A stretch of 64,000 nucleotides of DNA from Auanema rhodensis (taxonomy: Eukaryota; Nematoda; Chromadorea; Rhabditida; Rhabditidae): assembly GCA_964057225.1 (NCBI GenBank), contig OZ059899.1, positions 9,238,001-9,302,000 of the forward strand, read 5' to 3'. The position numbers and the translations under genes are program-made. Below, piece after piece: positions 1 to 13,967 of the stretch; positions within the stretch are counted from its first letter, which is position 1, and each line of letters begins with the position of its first letter. The notes under the pieces were generated by a model, which did no database searches, was not told where the DNA came from, and was given only the letters and a program-made list of their open reading frames with translations.

Positions 1-254
1 CTATTAGTTTGAAATTTTATGTCTTACAGTTCTCCAACAGAACAGACTGATCCTGATTTTTCTACGATTACATAAAACTCTCGTTTGATATAAAAAAAGG
101 AGAGGAATAACGTTTCCAGGATGTCAAGGATATCGAATCTAGTGATATTGTAGAAAAATGTAATGTCAGCTCCATAGGTTTTCTCCTAATTTCTCTCATC
201 ACAATTGTCTTAGTTTTTTTCCTCATAAGAGTTTCTGAAATCTTAGTTGAACAA

Positions 255-327
255 GGCCGCGTGGCGCAATGGATAACGCGTCTGCCTACGGAGCAGAAGA
301 TTGTAGGTTCGAATCCTGCCGTGGTCG
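255..327 (+). tRNA. tRNA-Arg(ACG), reference copy
   Basis: A 73-nt intronless tRNA gene. The acceptor GGCCGCG pairs with CGTGGTC (two G-U pairs) and the discriminator is G. The anticodon stem TCTGC/GCAGA closes the loop CTACGGA, giving anticodon ACG (A34 normally becomes inosine, decoding CGU/CGC/CGA arginine codons). The T arm is GTAGG-TTCGAAT-CCTGC. Internal Pol III promoters are visible: A box TGGCGCAATGG and B box GGTTCGAATCC. A run of eight T just after the gene is the Pol III terminator; CCA is not encoded. The 3' flank has TGTTTCATAAG (class F). The next tRNA is 1379 bp downstream, past relics at 813 and 1223. Confidence 0.97.
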
Positions 328-1633
328 TAAATTTTTTTTATTTCACTTGTCATTCATAAAAATCGAATTTATTTTTTTCAATGATTTTTTTTGCAATGTT
401 TCATAAGAATTACACAGTTGAACAAAACGTTTTTTAAGAATTTTCTTTGTTGTCAACATATATATTTTCCTGGAATTCGAAAGCATTTGGGATGGAAATT
501 AGAAAGAAAAGAACTAGTTTTTCCTACTTTAAAACAAACAATAAGAAATAAAATGAAAAAGATTGTTAGATATCCAATTTAAACTTATACATTTACTTCG
601 ATAAAGAGCCTATTAGATTGAAATTTTATGTCTTACAGTTCTCCAACAGAACAGACTGATCCTGATTTCTCTATGATTACATAAAACAATATCGAATCTA
701 GTGATATTGTAGAGAAATGTAATGTCAGCTTCATAGCTTTTCTCTTGATTTCTCTCATCACAATTGTCTTAGTTTTTTTCTCATAAGAGTTTCTGAAATC
801 TCAGTTAAACAAGGCCGTATATAATTTCCTGGAATTCGAAAGCATTTGGGATGGAATTTAGAAAAAAAAGAACTAGTTTTTCCTACTTTAAAACAAACAA
901 TAAGAAATAAAATGAAAAAGATTGTTAGATATCCAATTTAAACTTATACATTTACTTCGATAAAGAGCCTATTAGATTGAAATTTTATGTCTTACAGTTC
1001 TCCAACAGAACAGACTGATCTTGATTTTTGTACGATTACATAAAACTCTCGTTTGATATAAAAAAAGGAGAGGAATAACGTTTCCAGGATGTCAAGGATA
1101 TCGAATCTAGTGATATTGTAGAAAAATGTAATGTCAGCTCCATAGGTTTTCTCCTAACTTCTCTCATCACAATTGTTTTAGTTTTTTTTCTCATAAGAGT
1201 TTCTGAAATCTTAGGCGAACAAGGCCGTATATAATTTCCTGGAATTCGAAAGCATTTGGGATGGAATTTAGAAAAAAAAGAACTAGTTTTTCCTACTTTA
1301 AAACAAACAATAAGAAATAAAATGAAAAAGATTGTTAGATATCCAATTTAAACTTATACATTTACTTCGATAAAGAGCCTATTAGTTTGAAATTTTATGT
1401 CTTACAGTTCTCCAACAGAACAGACTGATCCTGATTTTTCTACGATTACATAAAACTCTCGTTTGATATAAAAAAAGGAGAGGAATAACGTTTCCAGGAT
1501 GTCAAGGATATCGAATCTAGTGATATTGTAGAAAAATGTAATGTCAGCTCCATAGGTTTTCTCCTAATTTCTCTCATCACAATTGTCTTAGTTTTTTTTT
1601 CTCATAAGAGTTTCTGAAATCTTAGTTGAACAA

Positions 1634-1706
1634 GGCCGCGTGGCGCAATGGATAACGCGTCTGCCTACGGAGCAGAAGATTGTAGGTTCGAATCCTGCCG
1701 TGGTCG
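1634..1706 (+). tRNA. tRNA-Arg(ACG)
   Basis: Same 73-nt gene with A box, B box and T-run. Class F flank. Followed by three relics (2243, 2602, 3012), the longest tRNA-free run in the left arm (1789 bp to the next gene). Confidence 0.97.
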
Positions 1707-3422
1707 TAAATTTTTTTTATTTCACTTGTCATTCATAAAAATCGAATTTATTTTTTTCAATGATTTTTTTTTGCAATGTTTCATAAGAATTACACAGTTG
1801 AACAAAACGTTTTTTAAGAATTTTCTTTGTTGTCAACATATATATTTTCCTGGAATTCGAAAGCATTTGGGATGGAATTTAGAAAAAAAAGAACTAGTTT
1901 TTCCTACTTTAAAACAAACAATAAGAAATAAAATGAAAAAGATTGTTAGATATCCAATTTAAACTTATACATTTACTTCGATAAAGAGCCTATTAGTTTG
2001 AAATTTTATGTCTTACAGTTCTCCAACAGAACAGACTGATCCTGATTTTTCTACGATTACATAAAACTCTCGTTTGATATAAAAAAAGGAGAGGAATAAC
2101 GTTTCCAGGATGTCAAGGATATCGAATCTAGTGATATTGTAGAGAAATGTAATGTCAGCTTCATAGCTTTTCTCTTGATTTCTCTCATCACAATTGTCTT
2201 AGTTTTTTTCTCATAAGAGTTTCTGAAATCTCAGTTAAACAAGGCCGTATATAATTTCCTGGAATTCGAAAGCATTTGGGATGGAATTTAGAAAAAAAAG
2301 AACTAGTTTTTCATACTTTAAAACAAACAATAAGAAATAAAATGAAAAAGATTGTTAGATATCCAATTTAAACTTATACATTTACTTCGATAAAGAGCCT
2401 ATTAGATTGAAATTTTATGTCTTACAGTTCTCCAACAGAACAGACTGATCCTGATTTCTCTATGATTACATAAAACGATATCGAATCTAGTGATATTGTA
2501 GAGAAATGTAATGTCAGCTTCATAGTTTTTCTCTTGATTTCTCTCATCAGAATTGTCTTAGTTTTTTTCTCCTAAGAGTTTCTGAAATCTCAGTTAAACA
2601 AGGCCGTATATAATTTCCTGGAATTCGAAAGCATTTGGGATGGAATTTAGAAAAAAAAGAACTAGTTTTTCCTACTTTAAAACAAACAATAAGAAATAAA
2701 ATGAAAAAGATTGTTAGATATCCAATTTAAACTTATACATTTACTTCGATAAAGAGCCTATTAGATTGATATTTTATGTCTTACAGTTCTCCAACAGAAC
2801 AGACTGATCCTGATTTTTCTACGATTACATAAAACTCTCGTTTGATATAAAAAAAGGAGAGGAATAACGTTTCCAGGATGTCAAGGATATCGAATCTAGT
2901 GATATTGTAGAAAAATGTAATGTCAGCTCCATAGGTTTTCTCCTAACTTCTCTCATCACAATTGTTTTAGTTTTTTTTCTCATAAGAGTTTCTGAAATCT
3001 TAGGCGAACAAGGCCGTATATAATTTCCTGAAATTCGAAAGCATTTGGGATGGAATTTAGAAAAAAAAGAACTAGTTTTTCCTACTTTAAAACAAACAAT
3101 AAGAAATAAAATGAAAAAGATTGTTAGATATCCAATTTAAACTTATACATTTACTTCGATAAAGAGCCTATTAGTTTGAAATTTTATGTCTTACAGTTCT
3201 CCAACAGAACAGACTGATCCTGATTTTTCTACGATTACATAAAACTCTCGTTTGATATAAAAAAAGGAGAGGAATAACGTTTCCAGGATGTCAAGGATAT
3301 CGAATCTAGTGATATTGTAGAAAAATGTAATGTCAGCTCCATAGGTTTTCTCCTAATTTCTCTCATCACAATTGTCTTAGTTTTTTTTTCTCATAAGAGT
3401 TTCTGAAATCTTAGTTGAACAA

Positions 3423-3495
3423 GGCCGCGTGGCGCAATGGATAACGCGTCTGCCTACGGAGCAGAAGATTGTAGGTTCGAATCCTGCCGTGGTCG
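3423..3495 (+). tRNA. tRNA-Arg(ACG)
   Basis: Reference-type gene, class F flank, followed by relics at 3981 and 4392. The 1380-bp spacing repeats the layout of the 255-1634 interval. Confidence 0.97.
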
Positions 3496-4802
3496 TAAAT
3501 TTTTTTTATTTCACTTGTCATTCATAAAAATCGAATTTATTTTTTTCAATGATTTTTTTTGCAATGTTTCATAAGAATTACACAGTTGAACAAAACGTTT
3601 TTTAAGAATTTTCTTTGTTGTCAACATATATATTTTCCTGGAATTCGAAAGCATTTGGGATGGAAATTAGAAAGAAAAGAACTAGTTTTTCCTACTTTAA
3701 AACAAACAATAAGAAATAAAATGAAAAAGATTGTTAGATATCCAATTTAAACTTATACATTTACTTCGATAAAGAGCCTATTAGATTGAAATTTTATGTC
3801 TTACAGTTCTCCAACAGAACAGACTGATCCTGATTTCTCTATGATTACATAAAACAATATCGAATCTAGTGATATTGTAGAGAAATGTAATGTCAGCTTC
3901 ATAGCTTTTCTCTTGATTTCTCTCATCACAATTGTCTTAGTTTTTTTCTCATAAGAGTTTCTGAAATCTCAGTTAAACAAGGCCGTATATAATTTCCTGG
4001 AATTCGAAAGCATTTGGGATGGAATTTAGAAAAAAAAGAACTAGTTTTTCCTACTTTAAAACAAACAATAAGAAATAAAATGAAAAAGATTGTTAGATAT
4101 CCAATTTAAACTTATACATTTACTTCGATAAAGAGCCTATTAGATTGAAATTTTATGTCTTACAGTTCTCCAACAGAACAGACTGATCCTGATTTTTCTA
4201 CGATTACATAAAACTCTCGTTTGATATAAAAAAAGGAGAGGAATAACGTTTCCAGGATGTCAAGGATATCGAATCTAGTGATATTGTAGAAAAATGTAAT
4301 GTCAGCTCCATAGGTTTTCTCCTAACTTCTCTCATCACAATTGTTTTAGTTTTTTTTTCTCATAAGAGTTTCTGAAATCTTAGGCGAACAAGGCCGTATA
4401 TAATTTCCTGGAATTCGAAAGCATTTGGGATGGAATTTAGAAAAAAAAGAACTAGTTTTTCCTACTTTAAAACAAACAATAAGAAATAAAATGAAAAAGA
4501 TTGTTAGATATCCAATTTAAACTTATACATTTACTTCGATAAAGAGCCTATTAGTTTGAAATTTTATGTCTTACAGTTCTCCAACAGAACAGACTGATCC
4601 TGATTTTTCTACGATTACATAAAACTCTCGTTTGATATAAAAAAAGGAGAGGAATAACGTTTCCAGGATGTCAAGGATATCGAATCTAGTGATATTGTAG
4701 AAAAATGTAATGTCAGCTCCATAGGTTTTCTCCTAATTTCTCTCATCACAATTGTCTTAGTTTTTTTTTCTCATAAGAGTTTCTGAAATCTTAGTTGAAC
4801 AA

Positions 4803-4875
4803 GGCCGCGTGGCGCAATGGATAACGCGTCTGCCTACGGAGCAGAAGATTGTAGGTTCGAATCCTGCCGTGGTCG
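4803..4875 (+). tRNA. tRNA-Arg(ACG)
   Basis: Reference-type gene, class F flank, followed by two short relics (5362, 5721). Confidence 0.97.
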
Positions 4876-6131
4876 TAAATTTTTTTTATTTCACTTGTCA
4901 TTCATAAAAATCGAATTTATTTTTTTCAATGATTTTTTTTTGCAATGTTTCATAAGAATTACACAGTTGAACAAAACGTTTTTTAAGAATTTTCTTTGTT
5001 GTCAACATATATATTTTCCTGGAATTCGAAAGCATTTGGGATGGAAATTAGAAAGAAAAGAACTAGTTTTTCCTACTTTAAAACAAACAATAAGAAATAA
5101 AATGAAAAAGATTGTTAGATATCCAATTTAAACTTATACATTTACTTCGATAAAGAGCCTATTAGATTGAAATTTTATGTCTTACAGTTCTCCAACAGAA
5201 CAGACTGATCCTGATTTCTCTATGATTACATAAAACAATATCGAATCTAGTGATATTGTAGAGAAATGTAATGTCAGCTTCATAGCTTTTCTCTTGATTT
5301 CTCTCATCACAATTGTCTTAGTTTTTTTCTCATAAGAGTTTCTGAAATCTCAGTTAAACAAGGCCGTATATAATTTCCTGGAATTCGAAAGCATTTGGGA
5401 TGGAATTTAGAAAAAAAAGAACTAGTTTTTCATACTTTAAAACAAACAATAAGAAATAAAATGAAAAAGATTGTTAGATATCCAATTTAAACTTATACAT
5501 TTACTTCGATAAAGAGCCTATTAGATTGAAATTTTATGTCTTACAGTTCTCCAACAGAACAGACTGATCCTGATTTCTCTATGATTACATAAAACGATAT
5601 CGAATCTAGTGATATTGTAGAGAAATGTAATGTCAGCTTCATAGTTTTTCTCTTGATTTCTCTCATCAGAATTGTCTTAGTTTTTTTCTCATAAGAGTTT
5701 CTGAAATCTCAGTTAAACAAGGCCGTATATAATTTCCTGGAATTCGAAAGCATTTGGGATGGAATTTAGAAAAAAAAGAACTAGTTTTTCCTACTTTAAA
5801 ACAAACAATAAGAAATAAAATGAAAAAGATTGTTAGATATCCAATTTAAACTTATACATTTACTTCGATAAAGAGCCTATTAGATTGAAATTTTATGTCT
5901 TACAGTTCTCCAACAGAACAGACTGATCCTGATTTTTCTACGATTACATAAAACTCTCGTTTGATATAAAAAAAGGAGAGGAATAACGTTTCCAGGATGT
6001 CAAGGATATCGAATCTAGTGATATTGTAGAAAAATGTAATGTCAGCTCCATAGGTTTTCTCCTAATTTCTCTCATCACAATTGTCTTAGTTTTTTTTTCT
6101 CATAAGAGTTTCTGAAATCTTAGTTGAACAA

Positions 6132-6204
6132 GGCCGCGTGGCGCAATGGATAACGCGTCTGCCTACGGAGCAGAAGATTGTAGGTTCGAATCCTGCCGTG
6201 GTCG
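6132..6204 (+). tRNA. tRNA-Arg(ACG)
   Basis: First tRNA of higher-order repeat A, class F flank. The following relic (6691) has AAATAAGGCCG where most have AAACAAGGCCG. Confidence 0.97.
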
Positions 6205-7101
6205 TAAATTTTTTTTATTTCACTTGTCATTCATAAAAATCGAATTTATTTTTTTCAATGATTTTTTTTTGCAATGTTTCATAAGAATTACACAGTTGAA
6301 CAAAACGTTTTTTAAGAATTTTCTTTGTTGTCAACATATATATTTTCCTGGAATTCGAAAGCATTTGGGATGGAAATTAGAAAGAAAAGAACTAGTTTTT
6401 CCTACTTTAAAACAAACAATAAGAAATAAAATGAAAAAGATTGTTAGATATCCAATTTAAACTTATACATTTACTTCGATAAAGAGCCTATTAGATTGAA
6501 ATTTTATGTCTTACAGTTCTCCAACAGAACAGACTGATCCTGATTTCTCTATGATTACATAAAACAATATCGAATCTAGTGATATTGTAGAGAAATGTAA
6601 TGTCAGCTTCATAGCTTTTCTCTTGATTTCTCTCATCACAATTGTCTTAGTTTTTTTCTCATAAGAGTTTCTGAAATCTCAGTTAAATAAGGCCGTATAT
6701 AATTTCCTGGAATTCGAAAGCATTTGGGATGGAATTTAGAAAAAAAAGAACTAGTTTTTCCTACTTTAAAACAAACAATAAGAAATAAAATGAAAAAGAT
6801 TGTTAGATATCCAATTTAAACTTATACATTTACTTCGATAAAGAGCCTATTAGTTTGAAATTTTATGTCTTACAGTTCTTCAACAGAACAGACTGATCCT
6901 GATTTTTCTACGATTACATAAAACTCTCGTTTGATATAAAAAAAGGAGAGGAATAACGTTTCCAGGATGTCAAGGATATCGAATCTAGTGATATTGTAGA
7001 AAAATGTAATGTCAGCTCCATAGGTTTTCTCCTAATTTCTCTCATCACAATTGTCTTAGTTTTTTTTTCTCATAAGAGTTTCTGAAATCTTAGTTGAACA
7101 A

Positions 7102-7174
7102 GGCCGCGTGGCGCAATGGATAACGCGTCTGCCTACGGAGCAGAAGATTGTAGGTTCGAATCCTGCCGTGGTCG
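7102..7174 (+). tRNA. tRNA-Arg(ACG)
   Basis: Repeat A, class M: the 3' flank reads TTTTCAATGTGTCATGAG instead of TTGCAATGTTTCATAAG. Gene body reference-type. Confidence 0.97.
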
Positions 7175-8072
7175 TAAATTTTTTTTATTTCACTTGTCAT
7201 TCATAAAAATCGAATTTATTTTTTTCAATGATTTTTTTTTTCAATGTGTCATGAGAATTACACAGTTGAACAAAACGTTTTTTAAGAATTTTCTTTGTTG
7301 TCAACATATATATTTTCCTGGAATTCGAAAGCATTTGGGATGGAAATTAGAAAGAAAAGAACTAGTTTTTCCTACTTTAAAACAAACAATAAGAAATAAA
7401 ATGAAAAAGATTGTTAGATATCCAATTTAAACTTATACATTTACTTCGATAAAGAGCCTATTAGATTGAAATTTTATGTCTTACAGTTCTCCAACAGAAC
7501 AGACTGATCCTGATTTCTCTATGATTACATAAAACGATATCGAATCTAGTGATATTGTAGAGAAATGTAATGTCAGCTTCATAGCTTTTCTCTTGATTTC
7601 TCTCATCACAATTGTCTTAGTTTTTTTCTCATAAGAGTTTCTGAAATCTCAGTTAAACAAGGCCGTATAAAATTTCCTGTAATTCGAAAGCATTTGGGAT
7701 GGAATTTAGAAAGAAAAGAACTAGTTTTTCCTACTTTAAAACAAACAATAAGAAATAAAATGAAAAAGATTGTTAGATATCCAATTTAAACTTATACATT
7801 TACTTCGATAAAGAGCCTATTAGTTTGAAATTTTATGTCTTACAGTTCTCCAACAGAACAGACTGATCCTGATTTTTCTACGATTACATAAAACTCTCGT
7901 TTGATATAAAAAAAAGGAGAGGAATAACGTTTCCAGGATGTCAAGGATATCGAATCTAGTGATATTGTAGAAAAATGTAATGTCAGCTCCATAGGTTTTC
8001 TCCTAATTTCTCTCATCACAATTGTCTTAGTTTTTTTTTCTCATAAGAGTTTCTGAAATCTTAGTTGAACAA

Positions 8073-8145
8073 GGCCGCGTGGCGCAATGGATAACGCGTC
8101 TGCCTACGGAGCAGAAGATTGTAGGTTCGAATCCTGCCGTGGTCG
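8073..8145 (+). tRNA. tRNA-Arg(ACG)
   Basis: Repeat A copy 2, class F. The 3' T-run before GCAATG is one base longer than in its homologues, which only shifts the spurious reading frame across the gene. Confidence 0.97.
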
Positions 8146-9043
8146 TAAATTTTTTTTATTTCACTTGTCATTCATAAAAATCGAATTTATTTTTTTCAAT
8201 GATTTTTTTTTTGCAATGTTTCATAAGAATTACACAGTTGAACAAAACGTTTTTTAAGAATTTTCTTTGTTGTCAACATATATATTTTCCTGGAATTCGA
8301 AAGCATTTGGGATGGAAATTAGAAAGAAAAGAACTAGTTTTTTCTACTTTAAAACAAACAATAAGAAATAAAATGAAAAAGATTGTTAGATATCCAATTT
8401 AAACTTATACATTTACTTCGATAAAGAGCCTATTAGATTGAAATTTTATGTCTTACAGTTCTCCAACAGAACAGACTGATCCTGATTTCTCTATGATTAC
8501 ATAAAACAATATCGAATCTAGTGATATTGTAGAAAAATGTAATGTCAGCTTCATAGCTTTTCTCTTGATTTCTCTCATCACAATTGTCTTAGTTTTTTTC
8601 TCATAAGAGTTTCTGAAATCTCAGTTAAACAAGGCCGTATATAATTTCCTGGAATTCGAAAGCATTTGGGATGGAATTTAGAAAAAAAAGAACTAGTTTT
8701 TCCTACTTTAAAACAAACAATAAGAAATAAAATGAAAAAGATTGTTAGATATCCAATTTAAACTTATACATTTACTTCGATAAAGAGCCTATTAGTTTGA
8801 AATTTTATGTCTTACAGTTCTTCAACAGAACAGACTGATCCTGATTTTTCTACGATTACATAAAACTCTCGTTTGATATAAAAAAAGGAGAGGAATAACG
8901 TTTCCAGGATGTCAAGGATATCGAATCTAGTGATATTGTAGAAAAATGTAATGTCAGCTCCATAGGTTTTCTCCTAATTTCTCTCATCACAATTGTCTTA
9001 GTTTTTTTTTCTCATAAGAGTTTCTGAAATCTTAGTTGAACAA

Positions 9044-9116
9044 GGCCGCGTGGCGCAATGGATAACGCGTCTGCCTACGGAGCAGAAGATTGTAGGTTCG
9101 AATCCTGCCGTGGTCG
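9044..9116 (+). tRNA. tRNA-Arg(ACG)
   Basis: Repeat A copy 2, class M flank. Confidence 0.97.
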
Positions 9117-10013
9117 TAAATTTTTTTTATTTCACTTGTCATTCATAAAAATCGAATTTATTTTTTTCAATGATTTTTTTTTTCAATGTGTCATGAGAAT
9201 TACACAGTTGAACAAAACGTTTTTTAAGAATTTTCTTTGTTGTCAACATATATATTTTCCTGGAATTCGAAAGCATTTGGGATGGAAATTAGAAAGAAAA
9301 GAACTAGTTTTTCCTACTTTAAAACAAACAATAAGAAATAAAATGAAAAAGATTGTTAGATATCCAATTTAAACTTATACATTTACTTCGATAAAGAGCC
9401 TATTAGATTGAAATTTTATGTCTTACAGTTCTCCAACAGAACAGACTGATCCTGATTTCTCTATGATTACATAAAACGATATCGAATCTAGTGATATTGT
9501 AGAGAAATGTAATGTCAGCTTCATAGCTTTTCTCTTGATTTCTCTCATCACAATTGTCTTAGTTTTTTTCTCATAAGAGTTTCTGAAATCTCAGTTAAAC
9601 AAGGCCGTATAAAATTTCCTGTAATTCGAAAGCATTTGGGATGGAATTTAGAAAGAAAAGAACTAGTTTTTCCTACTTTAAAACAAACAATAAGAAATAA
9701 AATGAAAAAGATTGTTAGATATCCAATTTAAACTTATACATTTACTTCGATAAAGAGCCTATTAGTTTGAAATTTTATGTCTTACAGTTCTCCAACAGAA
9801 CAGACTGATCCTGATTTTTCTACGATTACATAAAACTCTCGTTTGATATAAAAAAAGGAGAGGAATAACGTTTCCAGGATGTCAAGGATATCGAATCTAG
9901 TGATATTGTAGAAAAATGTAATGTCAGCTCCATAGGTTTTCTCCTAATTTCTCTCATCACAATTGTCTTAGTTTTTTTTTCTCATAAGAGTTTCTGAAAT
10001 CTTAGTTGAACAA

Positions 10014-10086
10014 GGCCGCGTGGCGCAATGGATAACGCGTCTGCCTACGGAGCAGAAGATTGTAGGTTCGAATCCTGCCGTGGTCG
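10014..10086 (+). tRNA. tRNA-Arg(ACG)
   Basis: Repeat A copy 3, class F flank. Confidence 0.97.
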
Positions 10087-10984
10087 TAAATTTTTTTTAT
10101 TTCACTTGTCATTCATAAAAATCGAATTTATTTTTTTCAATGATTTTTTTTTGCAATGTTTCATAAGAATTACACAGTTGAACAAAACGTTTTTTAAGAA
10201 TTTTCTTTGTTGTCAACATATATATTTTCCTGGAATTCGAAAGCATTTGGGATGGAAATTAGAAAGAAAAGAACTAGTTTTTCCTACTTTAAAACAAACA
10301 ATAAGAAATAAAATGAAAAAGATTGTTAGATATCCAATTTAAACTTATACATTTACTTCGATAAAGAGCCTATTAGATTGAAATTTTATGTCTTACAGTT
10401 CTCCAACAGAACAGACTGATCCTGATTTCTCTATGATTACATAAAACAATATCGAATCTAGTGATATTGTAGAGAAATGTAATGTCAGCTTCATAGCTTT
10501 TCTCTTGATTTCTCTCATCACAATTGTCTTAGTTTTTTTCTCATAAGAGTTTCTGAAATCTCAGTTAAACAAGGCCGTATATAATTTCCTGGAATTCGAA
10601 AGCATTTGGGATGGAATTTAGAAAAAAAAAGAACTAGTTTTTCCTACTCTAAAACAAACAATAAGAAATAAAATGAAAAAGATTGTTAGATATCCAATTT
10701 AAACTTATACATTTACTTCGATAAAGAGCCTATTAGTTTGAAATTTTATGTCTTACAGTTCTTCAACAGAACAGACTGATCCTGATTTTTCTACGATTAC
10801 ATAAAACTCTCGTTTGATATAAAAAAAGGAGAGGAATAACGTTTCCAGGATGTCAAGGATATCGAATCTAGTGATATTGTAGAAAAATGTAATGTCAGCT
10901 CCATAGGTTTTCTCCTAATTTCTCTCATCACAATTGTCTTAGTTTTTTTTTCTCATAAGAGTTTCTGAAATCTTAGTTGAACAA

Positions 10985-11057
10985 GGCCGCGTGGCGCAAT
11001 GGATAACGCGTCTGCCTACGGAGCAGAAGATTGTAGGTTCGAATCCTGCCGTGGTCG
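10985..11057 (+). tRNA. tRNA-Arg(ACG)
   Basis: Repeat A copy 3, class M flank. Confidence 0.97.
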
Positions 11058-11953
11058 TAAATTTTTTTTATTTCACTTGTCATTCATAAAAATCGAATTT
11101 ATTTTTTTCAATGATTTTTTTTTTCAATGTGTCATGAGAATTACACAGTTGAACAAAACGTTTTTTAAGAATTTTCTTTGTTGTCAACATATATATTTTC
11201 CTGGAATTCGAAAGCATTTGGGATGGAAATTAGAAAGAAAAGAACTAGTTTTTCCTACTTTAAAACAAACAATAAGAAATAAAATGAAAAAGATTGTTAG
11301 ATATCCAATTTAAACTTATACATTTACTTCGATAAAGAGCCTATTAGATTGAAATTTTATGTCTTACAGTTCTCCAACAGAACAGACTGATCCTGATTTC
11401 TCTATGATTACATAAAACGATATCGAATCTAGTGATATTGTAGAGAAATGTAATGTCAGCTTCATAGCTTTTCTCTTGATTTCTCTCATCACAATTGTCT
11501 TAGTTTTTTTCTCATAAGAGTTTCTGAAATCTCAGTTAAACAAGGCCGTATAAAATTTCCTGTAATTCGAAAGCATTTGGGATGGAATTTAGAAAGAAAA
11601 GAACTAGTTTTTCCTACTTTAAAACAAACAATAAGAAATAAAATGAAAAAGATTGTTAGATATCCAATTTAAACTTATACATTTACTTCGATAAAGAGCC
11701 TATTAGTTTGAAATTTTATGTCTTACAGTTCTCCAACAGAACAGACTGATCCTGATTTTTCTACGATTACATAAAACTCTCGTTTGATATAAAAAAAGGA
11801 GAGGAATAACGTTTCCAGGATGTCAAGGATATCGAATCTAGTGATATTGTAGAAAAATGTAATGTCAGCTCCATAGGTTTTCTCCTAATTTCTCTCATCA
11901 CAATTGTCTTAGTTTTTTTTCTCATAAGAGTTTCTGAAATCTTAGTTGAACAA

Positions 11954-12026
11954 GGCCGCGTGGCGCAATGGATAACGCGTCTGCCTACGGAGCAGAAGAT
12001 TGTAGGTTCGAATCCTGCCGTGGTCG
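11954..12026 (+). tRNA. tRNA-Arg(ACG)
   Basis: Repeat A copy 4, class F flank. The upstream T-run is one base shorter than in neighbours, giving a 969-bp spacing from the previous gene. Confidence 0.97.
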
Positions 12027-12924
12027 TAAATTTTTTTTATTTCACTTGTCATTCATAAAAATCGAATTTATTTTTTTCAATGATTTTTTTTTGCAATGTT
12101 TCATAAGAATTACACAGTTGAACAAAACGTTTTTTAAGAATTTTCTTTGTTGTCAACATATATATTTTCCTGGAATTCGAAAGCATTTGGGATGGAAATT
12201 AGAAAGAAAAGAACTAGTTTTTCCTACTTTAAAACAAACAATAAGAAATAAAATGAAAAAGATTGTTAGATATCCAATTTAAACTTATACATTTACTTCG
12301 ATAAAGAGCCTATTAGATTGAAATTTTATGTCTTACAGTTCTCCAACAGAACAGACTGATCCTGATTTCTCTATGATTACATAAAACAATATCGAATCTA
12401 GTGATATTGTAGAGAAATGTAATGTCAGCTTCATAGCTTTTCTCTTGATTTCTCTCATCACAATTGTCTTAGTTTTTTTCTCATAAGAGTTTCTGAAATC
12501 TCAGTTAAACAAGGCCGTATATAATTTCCTGGAATTCGAAAGCATTTGGGATGGAATTTAGAAAAAAAAAGAACTAGTTTTTCCTACTCTAAAACAAACA
12601 ATAAGAAATAAAATGAAAAAGATTGTTAGATATCCAATTTAAACTTATACATTTACTTCGATAAAGAGCCTATTAGTTTGAAATTTTATGTCTTACAGTT
12701 CTTCAACAGAACAGACTGATCCTGATTTTTCTACGATTACATAAAACTCTCGTTTGATATAAAAAAAGGAGAGGAATAACGTTTCCAGGATGTCAAGGAT
12801 ATCGAATCTAGTGATATTGTAGAAAAATGTAATGTCAGCTCCATAGGTTTTCTCCTAATTTCTCTCATCACAATTGTCTTAGTTTTTTTTTCTCATAAGA
12901 GTTTCTGAAATCTTAGTTGAACAA

Positions 12925-12997
12925 GGCCGCGTGGCGCAATGGATAACGCGTCTGCCTACGGAGCAGAAGATTGTAGGTTCGAATCCTGCCGTGGTCG
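12925..12997 (+). tRNA. tRNA-Arg(ACG)
   Basis: Repeat A copy 4, class M flank with ATATTCTCCTGG and TTAAATATCC, shared only with the copy at 14866. Confidence 0.97.
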
Positions 12998-13894
12998 TAA
13001 ATTTTTTTTATTTCACTTGTCATTCATAAAAATCGAATTTATTTTTTTCAATGATTTTTTTTTTCAATGTGTCATGAGAATTACACAGTTGAACAAAACG
13101 TTTTTTAAGAATTTTCTTTGTTGTCAACATATATATTCTCCTGGAATTCGAAAGCATTTGGGATGGAAATTAGAAAGAAAAGAACTAGTTTTTCCTACTT
13201 TAAAACAAACAATAAGAAATAAAATGAAAAAGATTGTTAAATATCCAATTTAAACTTATACATTTACTTCGATAAAGAGCCTATTAGATTGAAATTTTAT
13301 GTCTTACAGTTCTCCAACAGAACAGACTGATCCTGATTTCTCTATGATTACATAAAACGATATCGAATCTAGTGATATTGTAGAGAAATGTAATGTCAGC
13401 TTCATAGCTTTTCTCTTGATTTCTCTCATCACAATTGTCTTAGTTTTTTTCTCATAAGAGTTTCTGAAATCTCAGTTAAACAAGGCCGTATAAAATTTCC
13501 TGTAATTCGAAAGCATTTGGGATGGAATTTAGAAAGAAAAGAACTAGTTTTTCCACCTTTAAAACAAACAATAAGAAATAAAATGAAAAAGATTGTTAGA
13601 TATCCAATTTAAACTTATACATTTACTTCGATAAAGAGCCTATTAGTTTGAAATTTTATGTCTTACAGTTCTCCAACAGAACAGACTGATCCTGATTTTT
13701 CTACGATTACATAAAACTCTCGTTTGATATAAAAAAAGGAGAGGAATAACGTTTCCAGGATGTCAAGGATATCGAATCTAGTGATATTGTAGAAAAATGT
13801 AATGTCAGCTCCATAGGTTTTCTCCTAATTTCTCTCATCACAATTGTCTTAGTTTTTTTTTCTCATAAGAGTTTCTGAAATCTTAGTTGAACAA

Positions 13895-13967
13895 GGCCGC
13901 GTGGCGCAATGGATAACGCGTCTGCCTACGGAGCAGAAGATTGTAGGTTCGAATCCTGCCGTGGTCG
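13895..13967 (+). tRNA. tRNA-Arg(ACG)
   Basis: Repeat A copy 5, class F flank. Confidence 0.97.

Noticed and set aside
87..115. AAGGAGAGGAATAACG resembling a bacterial ribosome binding site in many units
   Set aside because: The locus is eukaryotic (BEL/Pao element, Pol III tRNA genes) and no frame follows the motif.
391..582. 63-codon frame starting MQCFIRI or MQCVIRI
   Set aside because: The tail of the same pseudo-frame where a T-run indel disconnects the tRNA part. No independent coding signal.
1648..1962. A repeated open frame of up to 104 codons starting MDNASAYG in about 40 units
   Set aside because: Its first 20 codons are the tRNA gene read as protein, and the rest is AT-rich flank. 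The frame is broken by single-base T-run differences in several units (8073, 35405, 45444). It recurs because the DNA is duplicated.
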